From assembly GCF_040409695.1 (NCBI RefSeq), contig NZ_JARWGJ010000152.1:1-26361 (forward strand): 26,361 nucleotides of DNA. The letters are read 5' to 3'. Below the pieces are notes generated by a model that worked only from the letters and a program-made list of their open reading frames with translations, searched no databases and was not told where the DNA came from. Positions 14,553-22,165 of the stretch are shown here, piece by piece. The position numbers and the translations under genes were made by a program. This stretch comes from Longimonas sp040409695 (GTDB lineage: Bacteria > Bacteroidota > Rhodothermia > Rhodothermales > Salinibacteraceae). Numbering within the stretch: the stretch's first letter is position 1; each line of letters opens with the position of its first letter.

Positions 14553-16124
14553 TTACTCGACCCGTACGCGTCGGCGCCCGATCTTGTAGCTACCGCTCTT
14601 AGCACGGATCTGCTTGACGTACTCGCTGGGCACATCCACCGTGGTGTGGCCGGCGTGAATGTCGATACGTCCAATGGCACTTCCAGGCATTTTAGTGGCG
14701 CTGGCCAGCGTACCCACGATCTGCCCGGGTCGCGTGTTGTTGCGCTTGCCGGTGTTCAGGCGCAGGCGTACCATGCCGTCTTCATGCGAGGCAACAGGCT
14801 GGTCTGCTTTCTTGGAGGATGCAGGGCGGTTCGCCTTCGCGCGCTGCTTGCGAGCCACCTGAAGGGCGGCAGCGGCTACGTCGAGCGGGTCGTGGCCTTC
14901 GTCGGCCAGTGCATCTACGATAGCACGCTCACGCGTGGTGTTGTTGGATGCAATCCACTCAGACACCTCAGAACGCAGTTTCGCATCTCGATGCGTCTGC
15001 ACATCCGATGCGGTCGGTACGTCGGTACGAACGATGGTTCGCTTGATGTGGCGCTCGGTGTGCTTCAGGCGCTTGTGGCGGTTCGGCGTAACGAGCGTAA
15101 GCGCCGTGCCTGAGCGTCCGGCGCGTCCGGTGCGGCCCACGCGGTGCACATACACCTGCGGGTCACGCGGCAGGTTGTAATTGAACACATGCGACACATG
15201 GTCGATGTCGAGTCCGCGAGCGGCCACGTTGGTGCCGACCAGAATGGTAATGGCGCCGCTCCGAAAGCGGTCGAGCATGCGCTGCCGCTCGGGCTGGTCC
15301 ATCTCGCCGTTAAGCGCCCCGGCGTTGTATCCCTTCGACTGCAGCGTATCGGCGAGCCGGAAGGTATCGTTGCGGGTGCGCGCAAACACAATGGCGCTGG
15401 TGATGTCTTCTGTCTCCAGCAGACGCATGAGCGCGGGCGTGCGGTCGCGCTTCGATACGGGGTAGTAGCGCTGTTCAATGCTGGATACGGTGCGCTCCTT
15501 CGGCTCCAGGCGGCATGACTCGGGATTGTTCAGCTGCTGCTTGGCGAGGCGCTGGAAGTCGTTCGACATCGTGGCCGAAAAGAAGGCGGTCTGCCGCTCA
15601 TCGGGAGTAGCACCGAGGATGGCCTTGATGTCGTCGATAAAGCCCATGCTGAGCATCTCATCGGCTTCATCGAGCACGGCAACCTGAACGGTGCTCAGGT
15701 CGAGGGCCTTCTTCCGAATAAGGTCGAGCATGCGTCCGGGCGTACCCACAACCACATCAACGCCCTTCTTGAGACGACGAATCTGGCGCTGGTACGGCTG
15801 TCCGCCGTAGATCGGCAGGACGCGGATGTCCAGGCGGTTTCCATAGGCGTAAACAGCCTCGGCAACCTGTTTGGCGAGCTCACGGGTAGGGGTTACAACG
15901 ATGCCGCGAAGCGTGCCGGTGCCTTCACCGAGGGTGTGAAGCATTGGCAGTGCGAAGGCCGCGGTCTTACCCATACCGGTCTGCGCCTGCCCAACGACAT
16001 CGCGTCCGGCCAGCTGTGCTGGAATCAGGGCTTCTTGGATGGGAGTAGGGGTGGTGTAGCCGCGTTCGCTCACGGTTTCGGCGAGCGAGGCGTTCAGCCC
16101 GAGGGCTGCGAAAGGGGTAGACAT
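14553..16124 (-). CDS. DEAD-box ATP-dependent RNA helicase with DbpA-type RNA-binding domain
   Basis: Unwinds RNA in ribosome assembly, mRNA turnover or cold adaptation. From ATG 16124 it has 523 residues. The frame continues upstream to 16406, but those residues are Cys- and Arg-rich with no helicase likeness, so I leave them out. Motifs in order: Q motif (TTPTPIQ, 24-30), Walker A AQTGMGKT (47-54), PTRELA (79-84), DEAD (152-155), SAT (183-185), VGTNVAARGLDID (296-308) and HRVGRTGRAGR (327-337). The C-terminal 75 residues (MVRLRLNTGKRN...) match the DbpA/CsdA RNA-binding domain, joined by a basic linker. The closest E. coli parallel is DeaD/CsdA; which name applies cannot be settled here. 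A terminator follows. Confidence 0.93.
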   Translation of the reverse strand: MSTPFAALGLNASLAETVSERGYTTPTPIQEALIPAQLAGRDVVGQAQTGMGKTAAFALPMLHTLGEGTGTLRGIVVTPTRELAKQVAEAVYAYGNRLDIRVLPIYGGQPYQRQIRRLKKGVDVVVGTPGRMLDLIRKKALDLSTVQVAVLDEADEMLSMGFIDDIKAILGATPDERQTAFFSATMSNDFQRLAKQQLNNPESCRLEPKERTVSSIEQRYYPVSKRDRTPALMRLLETEDITSAIVFARTRNDTFRLADTLQSKGYNAGALNGEMDQPERQRMLDRFRSGAITILVGTNVAARGLDIDHVSHVFNYNLPRDPQVYVHRVGRTGRAGRSGTALTLVTPNRHKRLKHTERHIKRTIVRTDVPTASDVQTHRDAKLRSEVSEWIASNNTTRERAIVDALADEGHDPLDVAAAALQVARKQRAKANRPASSKKADQPVASHEDGMVRLRLNTGKRNNTRPGQIVGTLASATKMPGSAIGRIDIHAGHTTVDVPSEYVKQIRAKSGSYKIGRRRVRVE

Positions 16125-16438
16125 AAACAAGATACATGTACAGAACGAGAAGCAGCCGAATGGGGCAGCCACCTCTTGCGAAATAATGATCCGCCACTTC
16201 GTCCTGTTTGCGTAGATCTGCAAAAGACCTGCATAAGCCGGTGAGTCCGCACAGATGGGCGGGGCGTCGGCTCCTCCAATCGAGTCGGACGACCCAGGTG
16301 CGGAAACTCCATACATGTGTAGTCGGCAGCGGCGTTGGGGATGTGGAGGGCGCGTCTGCATCTCGCGAACACCGCGCAGATTCGAACGGCTTCGATGCCG
16401 TACCATACCAACGCCGTATCACGCAGCAACAGGACGCT
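16125..16438. other. Non-coding spacer upstream of the helicase
   Basis: About 314 bases between the metalloprotease stop and the helicase start, both on the minus strand. A long 5' leader would suit a cold-regulated helicase, but I see no clear promoter or strong hairpin. The octamer tacatgta, close to the helicase start (about 16133-16140), recurs as near-identical acatgta at about 16312-16319. Confidence 0.4.
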
Positions 16439-17458
16439 TCACCACCCGCATAGCTGCTTCAGGGCCTGCACATCGGCAGCGGCGAGGGTTGTGCGGGCGC
16501 GGTTTGCTTCGGTGTTGACGGCGTGCATGACGGCCCGCTCGTCGTCTACGTGGCCCAGTCCGAGTGCATGGCCCAGTTCGTGCGCAAGCGTCAGGCGGAG
16601 GTCATCACGGTCGTGGAAGTGGTAGACCGTGATGGAGTGCGCAAGCCGCTCGCCGGTTCGTTCAAGGGTGCGGGTGCGGTAGACCCCCTGGTTGAAGGCC
16701 TGCGCCTGGGCGAATTGTGCGTTGAAACGACCGACTTCTACGTTCAGCGCCTCGGTGGCGCGGTTGGCACGGCGAACGTGCTCGTTGTACCGGTCACGCA
16801 GCGCGTTAACGGTATGGGCTTCCTGCTCGACACGCTGCTGCATCTGGTCTATAGCGTTTTGATAGCGCTCCAATCGGGCCTGGTAGGTCTCTGTGCGTTC
16901 GACCTCCCCGGCATTCCATGCACCGACCCGCTCGTTCTGACGGGCAATCATGCGGTTGAGGCGCTCGACCGAGCGGTCATAGGCAGCAACGCGCGCATCC
17001 AGAGCCGTTCGCAGCGACTCCAGCTGGGCGGTACGGGCTTCCTGCATGTCGCGGGCCTCAGCGAGCGCGCGTTCGGCCTGGCGCCGCGCTTCCCACTGCC
17101 CCTGCCGCTCGTCGTAGACCATCTGGATGACGAGTTCGCCGGTCGCGGTTTCGGTAAACAGGGAGCGGCCTGTTGGACTCTCCCACATAGCGATGGCTTC
17201 GCGGATGGCCGTGCGCAGCACATCCGGCGAGATGCCAAACTGGGGATCGATATCGCCGATCTGGTAGGTAAGGGGAAGGGCGCTGCAGCTGCCGACAGCC
17301 CGTATGTTTGATTGCTGCTGGGCCCCTGCTGCGGGCGCCAGAACCGCAACAGCACACAGCAGGATGAATCCAACGCAGGCCTCGCGAACAAACGATCGGT
17401 TCGGGCACGTGGGGGCGGCAGGCGCTTGATACCGGGGGAAATGCGATCGGACGATCAT
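16439..17458 (-). CDS. Secreted matrixin-like zinc metalloprotease with coiled-coil insertion
   Basis: From ATG 17458 it has 339 residues; the frame reaches 17569 upstream, without support. A hydrophobic signal segment (GFILLCAVAVLAPAAGAQ, 30-47) suggests export, with cleavage near AGA-QQ. Residues 60-116 resemble the N-terminal half of a metzincin domain (LPLTYQIGD, TAIREAIAMWE, GELVIQMVYDERQ). A Gln/Glu/Arg/Ala-rich helical stretch follows at about 118-275, with heptad-like spacing and no prolines, which I read as a long coiled coil. The zinc helix then appears: HELGHALGLGH (His293, Glu294, His297, His303), followed by the Met-turn VMH with Met311. All catalytic residues are present. Cys58 and Cys337 could pair. 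Substrate is unknown; it lies alone between the helicase and hisI. Confidence 0.85.
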   Translation of the reverse strand: MIVRSHFPRYQAPAAPTCPNRSFVREACVGFILLCAVAVLAPAAGAQQQSNIRAVGSCSALPLTYQIGDIDPQFGISPDVLRTAIREAIAMWESPTGRSLFTETATGELVIQMVYDERQGQWEARRQAERALAEARDMQEARTAQLESLRTALDARVAAYDRSVERLNRMIARQNERVGAWNAGEVERTETYQARLERYQNAIDQMQQRVEQEAHTVNALRDRYNEHVRRANRATEALNVEVGRFNAQFAQAQAFNQGVYRTRTLERTGERLAHSITVYHFHDRDDLRLTLAHELGHALGLGHVDDERAVMHAVNTEANRARTTLAAADVQALKQLCGW

Positions 17459-17512
17459 GGCCAGGCGGGCAGGGGGAAAGGGATTGTGCTCTCGTTTCGC
17501 TGCGGATGCGCG

Positions 17513-17536
17513 TCGGGCATCAAATCGGGCATCCAC
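17513..17536. repeat. 12-bp imperfect tandem duplication
   Basis: tcgggcatcaaa (17513-17524) and tcgggcatccac (17525-17536) match at 10 of 12 positions, upstream of the metalloprotease start. Confidence 0.6.
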
Positions 17537-17651
17537 AGGCTCTAATCCGCAAAAATTGCGCCTGCCCAAAGAGAACGTACGCGCAACGAAGCAGCTTGCC
17601 CAGCGTACAGAGGCTCCCGCTTACTTTGTTGCATAGATCTTTTATTCTGCT

Positions 17652-18041
17652 ATGGCGCACGCTCTACTCGACCACGTTCAGTTTGACGACGACGGACTCG
17701 TGGCGGCTATTGCCCAAGACCATGCGTCGGGTACGGTGCTCATGGTTGCGTACATGAATGCCGATACCCTGCAAGAGACGCTCGATACCGGACGCATGGT
17801 GTACTGGAGTCGCTCGCGCCAGACGGTGTGGCGCAAAGGCGAAACCAGTGGCAATGTGCAGCATGTGCACGAAGTCCGCATCGACTGCGACGGCGACATG
17901 CTGCTCTTCAAGGTCGAGCAGGTCGGCAATGCAGCATGCCATACCGGGCACCAGTCGTGCTTCTATCGCCGCGTGGAGGACGAGAGCCTCGTTAACGACG
18001 GCACGAAGGTGTTCGATCCGGAGACCGTCTACGGGTCGTAA
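17652..18041 (+). CDS. hisI: Phosphoribosyl-AMP cyclohydrolase HisI
   Basis: Opens the purine ring of phosphoribosyl-AMP in the third step of histidine synthesis, in the cytoplasm. The protein has 129 residues, the single-domain form without the HisE pyrophosphatase. Signatures seen: YWSRSRQTVWRKGETSGN (51-68), the metal site DCDGD (Asp78, Cys79, Asp80, Asp82) and ACHTGHQSCFYR with Cys96 and Cys103; the three cysteines bind zinc and the three aspartates magnesium. No other his genes are adjacent. The upstream stretch carries TACTTTG (17622-17628), which resembles the Bacteroidota -7 box, and atagatcttt just before the start, repeated ahead of tspO. tspO begins 67 bp downstream. Confidence 0.96.
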   Translation: MAHALLDHVQFDDDGLVAAIAQDHASGTVLMVAYMNADTLQETLDTGRMVYWSRSRQTVWRKGETSGNVQHVHEVRIDCDGDMLLFKVEQVGNAACHTGHQSCFYRRVEDESLVNDGTKVFDPETVYGS

Positions 18042-18108
18042 GCCGCCCGTTCGCATCCCCCTGAATAGATCTTTGGCCCGTACGCAGGTACGCTGCAGCG
18101 ACTACATT

Positions 18109-18603
18109 ATGGCTACCCAAAACCGAACATGGATGCGCGACGCCGGGCTGCTGCTGGCTGCGCTGGTGCTCTGCCAGGGCGTGGGTGCGCTGGCAGGATA
18201 CGTAACGCAAGGGCCGGTACAGACCTGGTACCCCACGCTCAATAAGCCGTTTTTTACACCGCCCGACTGGCTCTTCGCGCCGGTCTGGATCACGCTCTAT
18301 GCGATGATGGCTGTGGCCTGGTATCTGGTACTGCGGCAGGGCTGGGGGGATGCGCAGGTGAAACAGGCTACGTGGGCCTTCCTCGTACAGCTGGCGCTCA
18401 ACGGCGCGTGGTCGTTCGTCTTCTTCGGCATGCAGTCCATTGCAGGCGGACTGGTCGTGATCATCGCGCTTCTGCTTGCGATTCGATGGACGCTCAAGCG
18501 CTTTCGTCCGCTTAGCAAGCCTGCGTTCTGGCTGCTGATTCCGTATGTGTTCTGGACCATGTACGCGACGCTGCTCAACGGAACGCTCTGGATGATGAAC
18601 TGA
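18109..18603 (+). CDS. tspO: TspO/MBR family tryptophan-rich sensory protein
   Basis: Five-helix membrane protein that binds porphyrins and haem-pathway intermediates; bacterial members act in tetrapyrrole, light or stress responses. The protein has 164 residues from ATG 18109. Family marks are clear: WYPTLNKPFFTPPDW (40-54), PVWITLYAMM (58-67) and NGAWSFVFFG (98-107), with Trp in the pocket positions. Five hydrophobic segments are visible. The reading frame is open further upstream across hisI, but that part is a shadow. It lies between hisI and an alpha/beta hydrolase (45 bp downstream), likely in one transcript. Confidence 0.95.
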   Translation: MATQNRTWMRDAGLLLAALVLCQGVGALAGYVTQGPVQTWYPTLNKPFFTPPDWLFAPVWITLYAMMAVAWYLVLRQGWGDAQVKQATWAFLVQLALNGAWSFVFFGMQSIAGGLVVIIALLLAIRWTLKRFRPLSKPAFWLLIPYVFWTMYATLLNGTLWMMN

Positions 18604-18648
18604 CTGCTATTCTCCTGCCCATTCTCTTATCGACTTCCGCTGCCAGCT

Positions 18649-19455
18649 ATGCCCACAGCAACGCTCAACGGAGCCAAGCTACACTTCGACACGGAAGGTA
18701 GCGGTCCGCCAGTCGCCTTTCTGAACGGTATCATGATGACCACGGCGTCGTGGCGTGCGCAGACGGCGGTGCTTGGCAAGCGCTACCGGTGCGTGCTGCA
18801 CGACATGCGGGGCCAGCTGCGTAGCGAGAAGCCCGAGCGCATCACGCTGGATGATCACGTAGAGGACTTTCGGGCGTTGCTTGACCACCTTGCTATCGAT
18901 TGCTGCCACGTGGTAGGCACATCGTACGGCGGTGAGGTGGGGCTTCTCTTTGCAGCGGCATACCCTGAGCGCGTGCAGAGCCTGGCGGTCATCAGTGCGG
19001 TGAGCGAAGTGGGGCCGCGGCTGCGGAGGCAGACAGAAGCGTGGGCTTCCGTGGCGCGAAGCTGTCCAGGGCAGCTATATGCTACCACGGTGCCCGACAA
19101 TTACGCGTCGGACTTTCTGGGCGCACATTCCGATGCCGTGGAGTCTGGGCGTGAACGCCTGGCTGGGTATCCCGACGACTTCTTTCCGGCGTTTGCCCGG
19201 CTGGTGGATGCGTTTCTCATGCTTGACATCACCGACCGCTTGCCAGACATCGCCTGTCCGACGCTGGTACTGTGCGGGGCCGAGGACACGCTCAAGCCCG
19301 TCCGCTACAGCCGGCTCCTGGCCGATAGCCTCCCCAACGCTACATTTCTGACGGTGCCTGATGCAGGCCATGCGGTCGTTGTCGAGCGCCCGGATGCTGT
19401 GAATACAGCGCTGCTTGGCTTTCTGGCGATGCATGAACTGGCGATGCATGAATGA
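18649..19455 (+). CDS. Alpha/beta-fold hydrolase
   Basis: The protein has 268 residues with the full catalytic triad: Ser92 in the nucleophile elbow GTSYGG (90-95), Asp213 in LCGAEDTLKP, and His241 in DAGHAVVVERPD. The oxyanion region is FLNGIMM (24-30), where many relatives have HG. It is closest in pattern to the 3-oxoadipate enol-lactonase/haloperoxidase-like group, but aromatic-degradation neighbours are absent and substrate cannot be assigned. No signal peptide, so cytoplasmic. The final ten residues LAMHELAMHE come from a perfect 15-bp tandem duplication just before the stop. It shares the strand with tspO and converges with the SDR gene 33 bp away. Confidence 0.9.
   Translation: MPTATLNGAKLHFDTEGSGPPVAFLNGIMMTTASWRAQTAVLGKRYRCVLHDMRGQLRSEKPERITLDDHVEDFRALLDHLAIDCCHVVGTSYGGEVGLLFAAAYPERVQSLAVISAVSEVGPRLRRQTEAWASVARSCPGQLYATTVPDNYASDFLGAHSDAVESGRERLAGYPDDFFPAFARLVDAFLMLDITDRLPDIACPTLVLCGAEDTLKPVRYSRLLADSLPNATFLTVPDAGHAVVVERPDAVNTALLGFLAMHELAMHE
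19423..19452. repeat. Perfect 15-bp tandem duplication at the 3' end of the hydrolase gene
   Basis: ctggcgatgcatgaa occurs twice (19423-19437 and 19438-19452) directly before the TGA stop, adding a second in-frame LAMHE to the protein. Confidence 0.93.
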
Positions 19456-19488
19456 GCGCGCTCAGGTATTCATGGATGCGAAAGCCGA

Positions 19489-20979
19489 CTACGATGCGAG
19501 CGTGGCGGCCGGGCGAGGGTGGGCCTCAATGCGGTCGCGAAGGGCATTCAGCATGCCGGAGAACATCACGCTGTGTGGCAGAGCCATCACGTACCAGTAG
19601 AGCGTGCCCCACAGGCCACGCGGTTCAAAGAAGTTGATCTGCCGTACGACCGTTCGCCCCTCGCCATCGGGCTCCACTTCGTACTGCAGCCAGGCGCGTC
19701 CGGGCATCGTCATCTCGGCGCGTAGACGTAGCAGATGGGGCGCATCCACCTCCTCGGCGCGCCAGAAGTCGACCGTGTCGCCAGCGCGCAGCTCGGTGGG
19801 GTGGCGGCGCCCCTTCCGGTAGCCGATGCCGCCCATGAGCTGGTCCAGATATCCGCGTAGCCGCCAGAGGGCGTCGCCATAGAGCCAGCCGGTTTCTCCG
19901 CCAAGCGACTGAATTACCGCGAAGGCGTCTTCGGGGGACGCCTCCACCTGTACCTGGCGTGTTTCCTTGAACATGCCCTGCGTGGTTTCCAGCGATACGC
20001 GTACCAGCCGTCCTTTGGGATGCGACGATACAGCGCTGTTCCACACGGTGGGAATGTCGTTTGAGGCGTAGCGCCGCAACGCCAGTCGCACGGCCGCCTC
20101 GTACGAGATGGGCTCGACATCTGGGAAGAGGCGCCGCGCGACCGTCGGGTCATCCACGGTGACCTCGTTGTCGAGCCCCTCAATAAGGGGGCGAGCAACT
20201 TGGTTTGAGATCGGTGTTACGAGTCCAACCCAGTGCGACGACAGGCGGGGCGTAAGAAACGGGACGTTAACAATGGGGCGGTTCAGTCCGCGCACTTTGG
20301 CGTAACGCTGAAACATATCGCCATAGGTAAGCACATCGGAGCCCCCGATCTCGATGACGCGTCCGGCGCTTTTGGGCTGATCGAGCGCATCCACCAGATA
20401 CTGCAGCACGTTACGGATGGCAATGGGCTGCGTGGGCGTCTGCACCCACTTGGGGCAGATGAGCAGAGGCACGCGTTCGGTGAGGTAGCGAATGAGTTCG
20501 AACGAGAGGCTGCCCGACCCCACGATGACGGCTGCGCGAAACTCGGTGACGGGAATCGACCCTTCGCGCAGTACGTCGCCCGTCTCCATGCGGCTTTTCA
20601 GGTGATGCGAGAGCTGGTCGCCCTTAGGCCGAATGCCGCCGAGGTAGATCATGCGCTCGACACCGGCAGCCTCAGCAGCCTCACGGATGTTGGTAGCTGC
20701 ACGCCGGTCGCGCTCAGCAAACTCGCTGCCCGCCGCCAGCGAATGAATGAGGTAGTAAGCAGCGTCGATTCCTTCGAACACATCGCCCAGCGTGTCGGGC
20801 TTGAGCGCGTCGCCCGTTACGACCTCCACGCGGTCGCTCCAGGGCTGGGCCCGCAGACGGGTGGCATCACGCACAAAGCAGCGGACCCGGTAGCCTTCAC
20901 GCAATAGACAGGGTACAAGGCGGCCTCCTACATATCCGGTTGCCCCGGTCACCAGAACGTGCTGAATAGCGTCAGACAT
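19489..20979 (-). CDS. SDR/NAD(P)-binding protein with C-terminal DUF2867 domain (YbjT-like)
   Basis: The protein has 496 residues from ATG 20979; the frame upstream to 21165 has no family likeness. The N-terminal 300 residues form an atypical short-chain dehydrogenase domain: the dinucleotide loop is GATGYVGG (12-19), then VEVVTGDALKPDTL, AAYYLIHS and MIYLGGIRPKG. The classical YxxxK pair is not seen, as in the NmrA-like and YbjT-type members. The C-terminal 160 residues (from about 335) match DUF2867, a START-like fold, with ETGWLYGDALWRLRGYLDQLMGG and INFFEPRGLWGTLYWY. Ligand and reaction are unknown. Such fusions often sit near photolyase, tspO or carotenoid genes, and tspO is close here. 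Direct repeats of acatatga lie upstream. Confidence 0.87.
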   Translation of the reverse strand: MSDAIQHVLVTGATGYVGGRLVPCLLREGYRVRCFVRDATRLRAQPWSDRVEVVTGDALKPDTLGDVFEGIDAAYYLIHSLAAGSEFAERDRRAATNIREAAEAAGVERMIYLGGIRPKGDQLSHHLKSRMETGDVLREGSIPVTEFRAAVIVGSGSLSFELIRYLTERVPLLICPKWVQTPTQPIAIRNVLQYLVDALDQPKSAGRVIEIGGSDVLTYGDMFQRYAKVRGLNRPIVNVPFLTPRLSSHWVGLVTPISNQVARPLIEGLDNEVTVDDPTVARRLFPDVEPISYEAAVRLALRRYASNDIPTVWNSAVSSHPKGRLVRVSLETTQGMFKETRQVQVEASPEDAFAVIQSLGGETGWLYGDALWRLRGYLDQLMGGIGYRKGRRHPTELRAGDTVDFWRAEEVDAPHLLRLRAEMTMPGRAWLQYEVEPDGEGRTVVRQINFFEPRGLWGTLYWYVMALPHSVMFSGMLNALRDRIEAHPRPAATLAS

Positions 20980-21012
20980 TGCGCTTTGGGCTGTTGAAGT
21001 GGGGGAGTATTT

Positions 21013-21032
21013 ACATATGATCACATATGAGT
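21013..21032 (-). promoter_or_regulatory. Possible operator: 10-bp direct repeat upstream of the SDR gene
   Basis: acatatgatc (21013-21022) and acatatgagt (21023-21032) repeat with a 10-bp period, one helical turn, and each holds the palindrome catatg. It lies 34-53 bp upstream of the ATG, where a regulator or promoter would sit. It may equally be another chance tandem duplication. Confidence 0.35.
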
Positions 21033-21259
21033 GGAATGCATGCCCCGCGGTGCGGTTTGCATAGAGCGGTCTGTTCAGCAGAGACGGATGCAACGATGCT
21101 GTTTTTGAGTAGCAGTCTACCGCGCTGGACAACGGTTGGCGTTGCGCATTACAAAAATGTCCCATCTCGGGAGAACCTACACCGCAAAAACTTCATCTAT
21201 GTACTCGACACAATGACACTCTTGTATCGCATTCTTACCAAAAAAACGCACGGTTTATT

Positions 21260-21463
21260 ATGGCTGAAAACGTAGATGACACCAAAACGTGGCCTGAACT
21301 CGCAATTGGTCTGTACGATAAACTCACGGGGCGCGGCGCAGAAATCTCGTATGAATTCGACAATTTTGAGCTGGAAGTGCCCAGCAAAGTAGGAGGCGAC
21401 GCTGAGTATGCCAAGTGGAAGATGAATGGTACGCTCCGCATCCGCACTCGCGACGACGCATAG
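21260..21463 (+). CDS. Small conserved hypothetical protein, 67 aa
   Basis: The sequence WPELAIGLYDKLTGRGAEI followed by a strand-rich acidic part and GTLRIRTRD at the end looks like a small conserved protein that I recall from several phyla without a known function. No signal peptide or membrane segment. It begins with an ATG after an A-rich stretch (aaaaaacgcacgg), without a clear ribosome site. The predicted order is one helix then three or four beta strands. The next gene starts 52 bp downstream on the same strand, and the pair ends at a terminator, so they are probably co-transcribed. Confidence 0.78.
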   Translation: MAENVDDTKTWPELAIGLYDKLTGRGAEISYEFDNFELEVPSKVGGDAEYAKWKMNGTLRIRTRDDA

Positions 21464-21515
21464 ATCGTCTGGGCGCATCGTGCATCCTTCTCATTCCTAA
21501 ATCTGCCTGAATGGT

Positions 21516-21938
21516 ATGGCTACTCCGCTCGATGTGCTCGGTGATCTGACGCTCACCGTTGACGATGATCGCATAGATGTACGGGGAGATGGTCGCCGCA
21601 TTGTAATCGATGTGCCGTCGACCACTGCAGCGCGCAACGTGCTGCTGAAGTCGCCGTACGGTGGCGATTCGCCTCAGGAAACGGCAACGTATGTGCATGA
21701 ACTGCTCAGCGAGGTCGACCTCACGCTCGACATCATGCTGAACCATCAGCGCGTAGCGCGCCTCGGGGCTGACGCACGTCCCAATGCGGTGTCGCGCTTT
21801 CTGAACATGCCTACCGTAGAGGTGCATCCGTCGGTTCCTGCCCGCGATACAGCGTCACGCAATCCGATAGCTACAGCGCTCTTGCTTGTTACAGGCGTTC
21901 TATTCGTCTTGTGGCTACTGCGAGGCGATGAGGATTAA
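21516..21938 (+). CDS. Hypothetical protein with C-terminal membrane anchor, 140 aa
   Basis: I do not recognise a family. The N-terminal 95 residues look soluble: an opening strand-rich part (LGDLTLTVDDDRIDVRGDG, RRIVIDVPS), then helices (AARNVLLK, TATYVHELLSEVDLTLDIML). Residues 118-135 form one hydrophobic segment (IATALLLVTGVLFVLWLL), followed by RGDED, so the protein is probably tail-anchored with its bulk in the cytoplasm. The order suggests a small lipid- or protein-binding domain near the membrane; that is inference. It follows the 67-residue gene on the same strand and is followed by a terminator. Confidence 0.75.
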   Translation: MATPLDVLGDLTLTVDDDRIDVRGDGRRIVIDVPSTTAARNVLLKSPYGGDSPQETATYVHELLSEVDLTLDIMLNHQRVARLGADARPNAVSRFLNMPTVEVHPSVPARDTASRNPIATALLLVTGVLFVLWLLRGDED

Positions 21939-21999
21939 CCACGCGATGCGCACGATGTGGTGAGCAGCGGCGGGTAACAGACGACGCTGCATCACCATT

Positions 22000-22021
22000 G
22001 CATTACGACCGCATTACGACT
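22000..22021. repeat. 11-bp tandem duplication
   Basis: gcattacgacc (22000-22010) and gcattacgact (22011-22021) match at 10 of 11 positions, between the 140-residue gene and its terminator. Confidence 0.7.
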
Positions 22022-22028
22022 AAACTGT

Positions 22029-22060
22029 AAAGGGGATGGCCACGACAGGTCATCCCCTTT
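22029..22060 (+). terminator. Rho-independent terminator between convergent genes
   Basis: A perfect 10-bp stem, aaaggggatg (22029-22038) with catccccttt (22051-22060), is followed by ctgttttt. It ends the 21260-21938 unit and may also serve the Lnb-like gene from the other side. Confidence 0.88.
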
Positions 22061-22165
22061 CTGTTTTTGGTATGCTACCTTTTTTGTGCTGCCTTGGCAC
22101 AGCTTACTGATTTCCAAATACTGTCGCAGGCCGTTTGCAGACGTTGTGCTTTCGGGGTCTCTGCC

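Noticed and set aside
16125..16406. N-terminal extension of the DEAD-box helicase
   Set aside because: The added 94 residues are Cys/Arg-rich and precede the normal helicase start MSTPFAALGL; the region reads as an untranslated leader.
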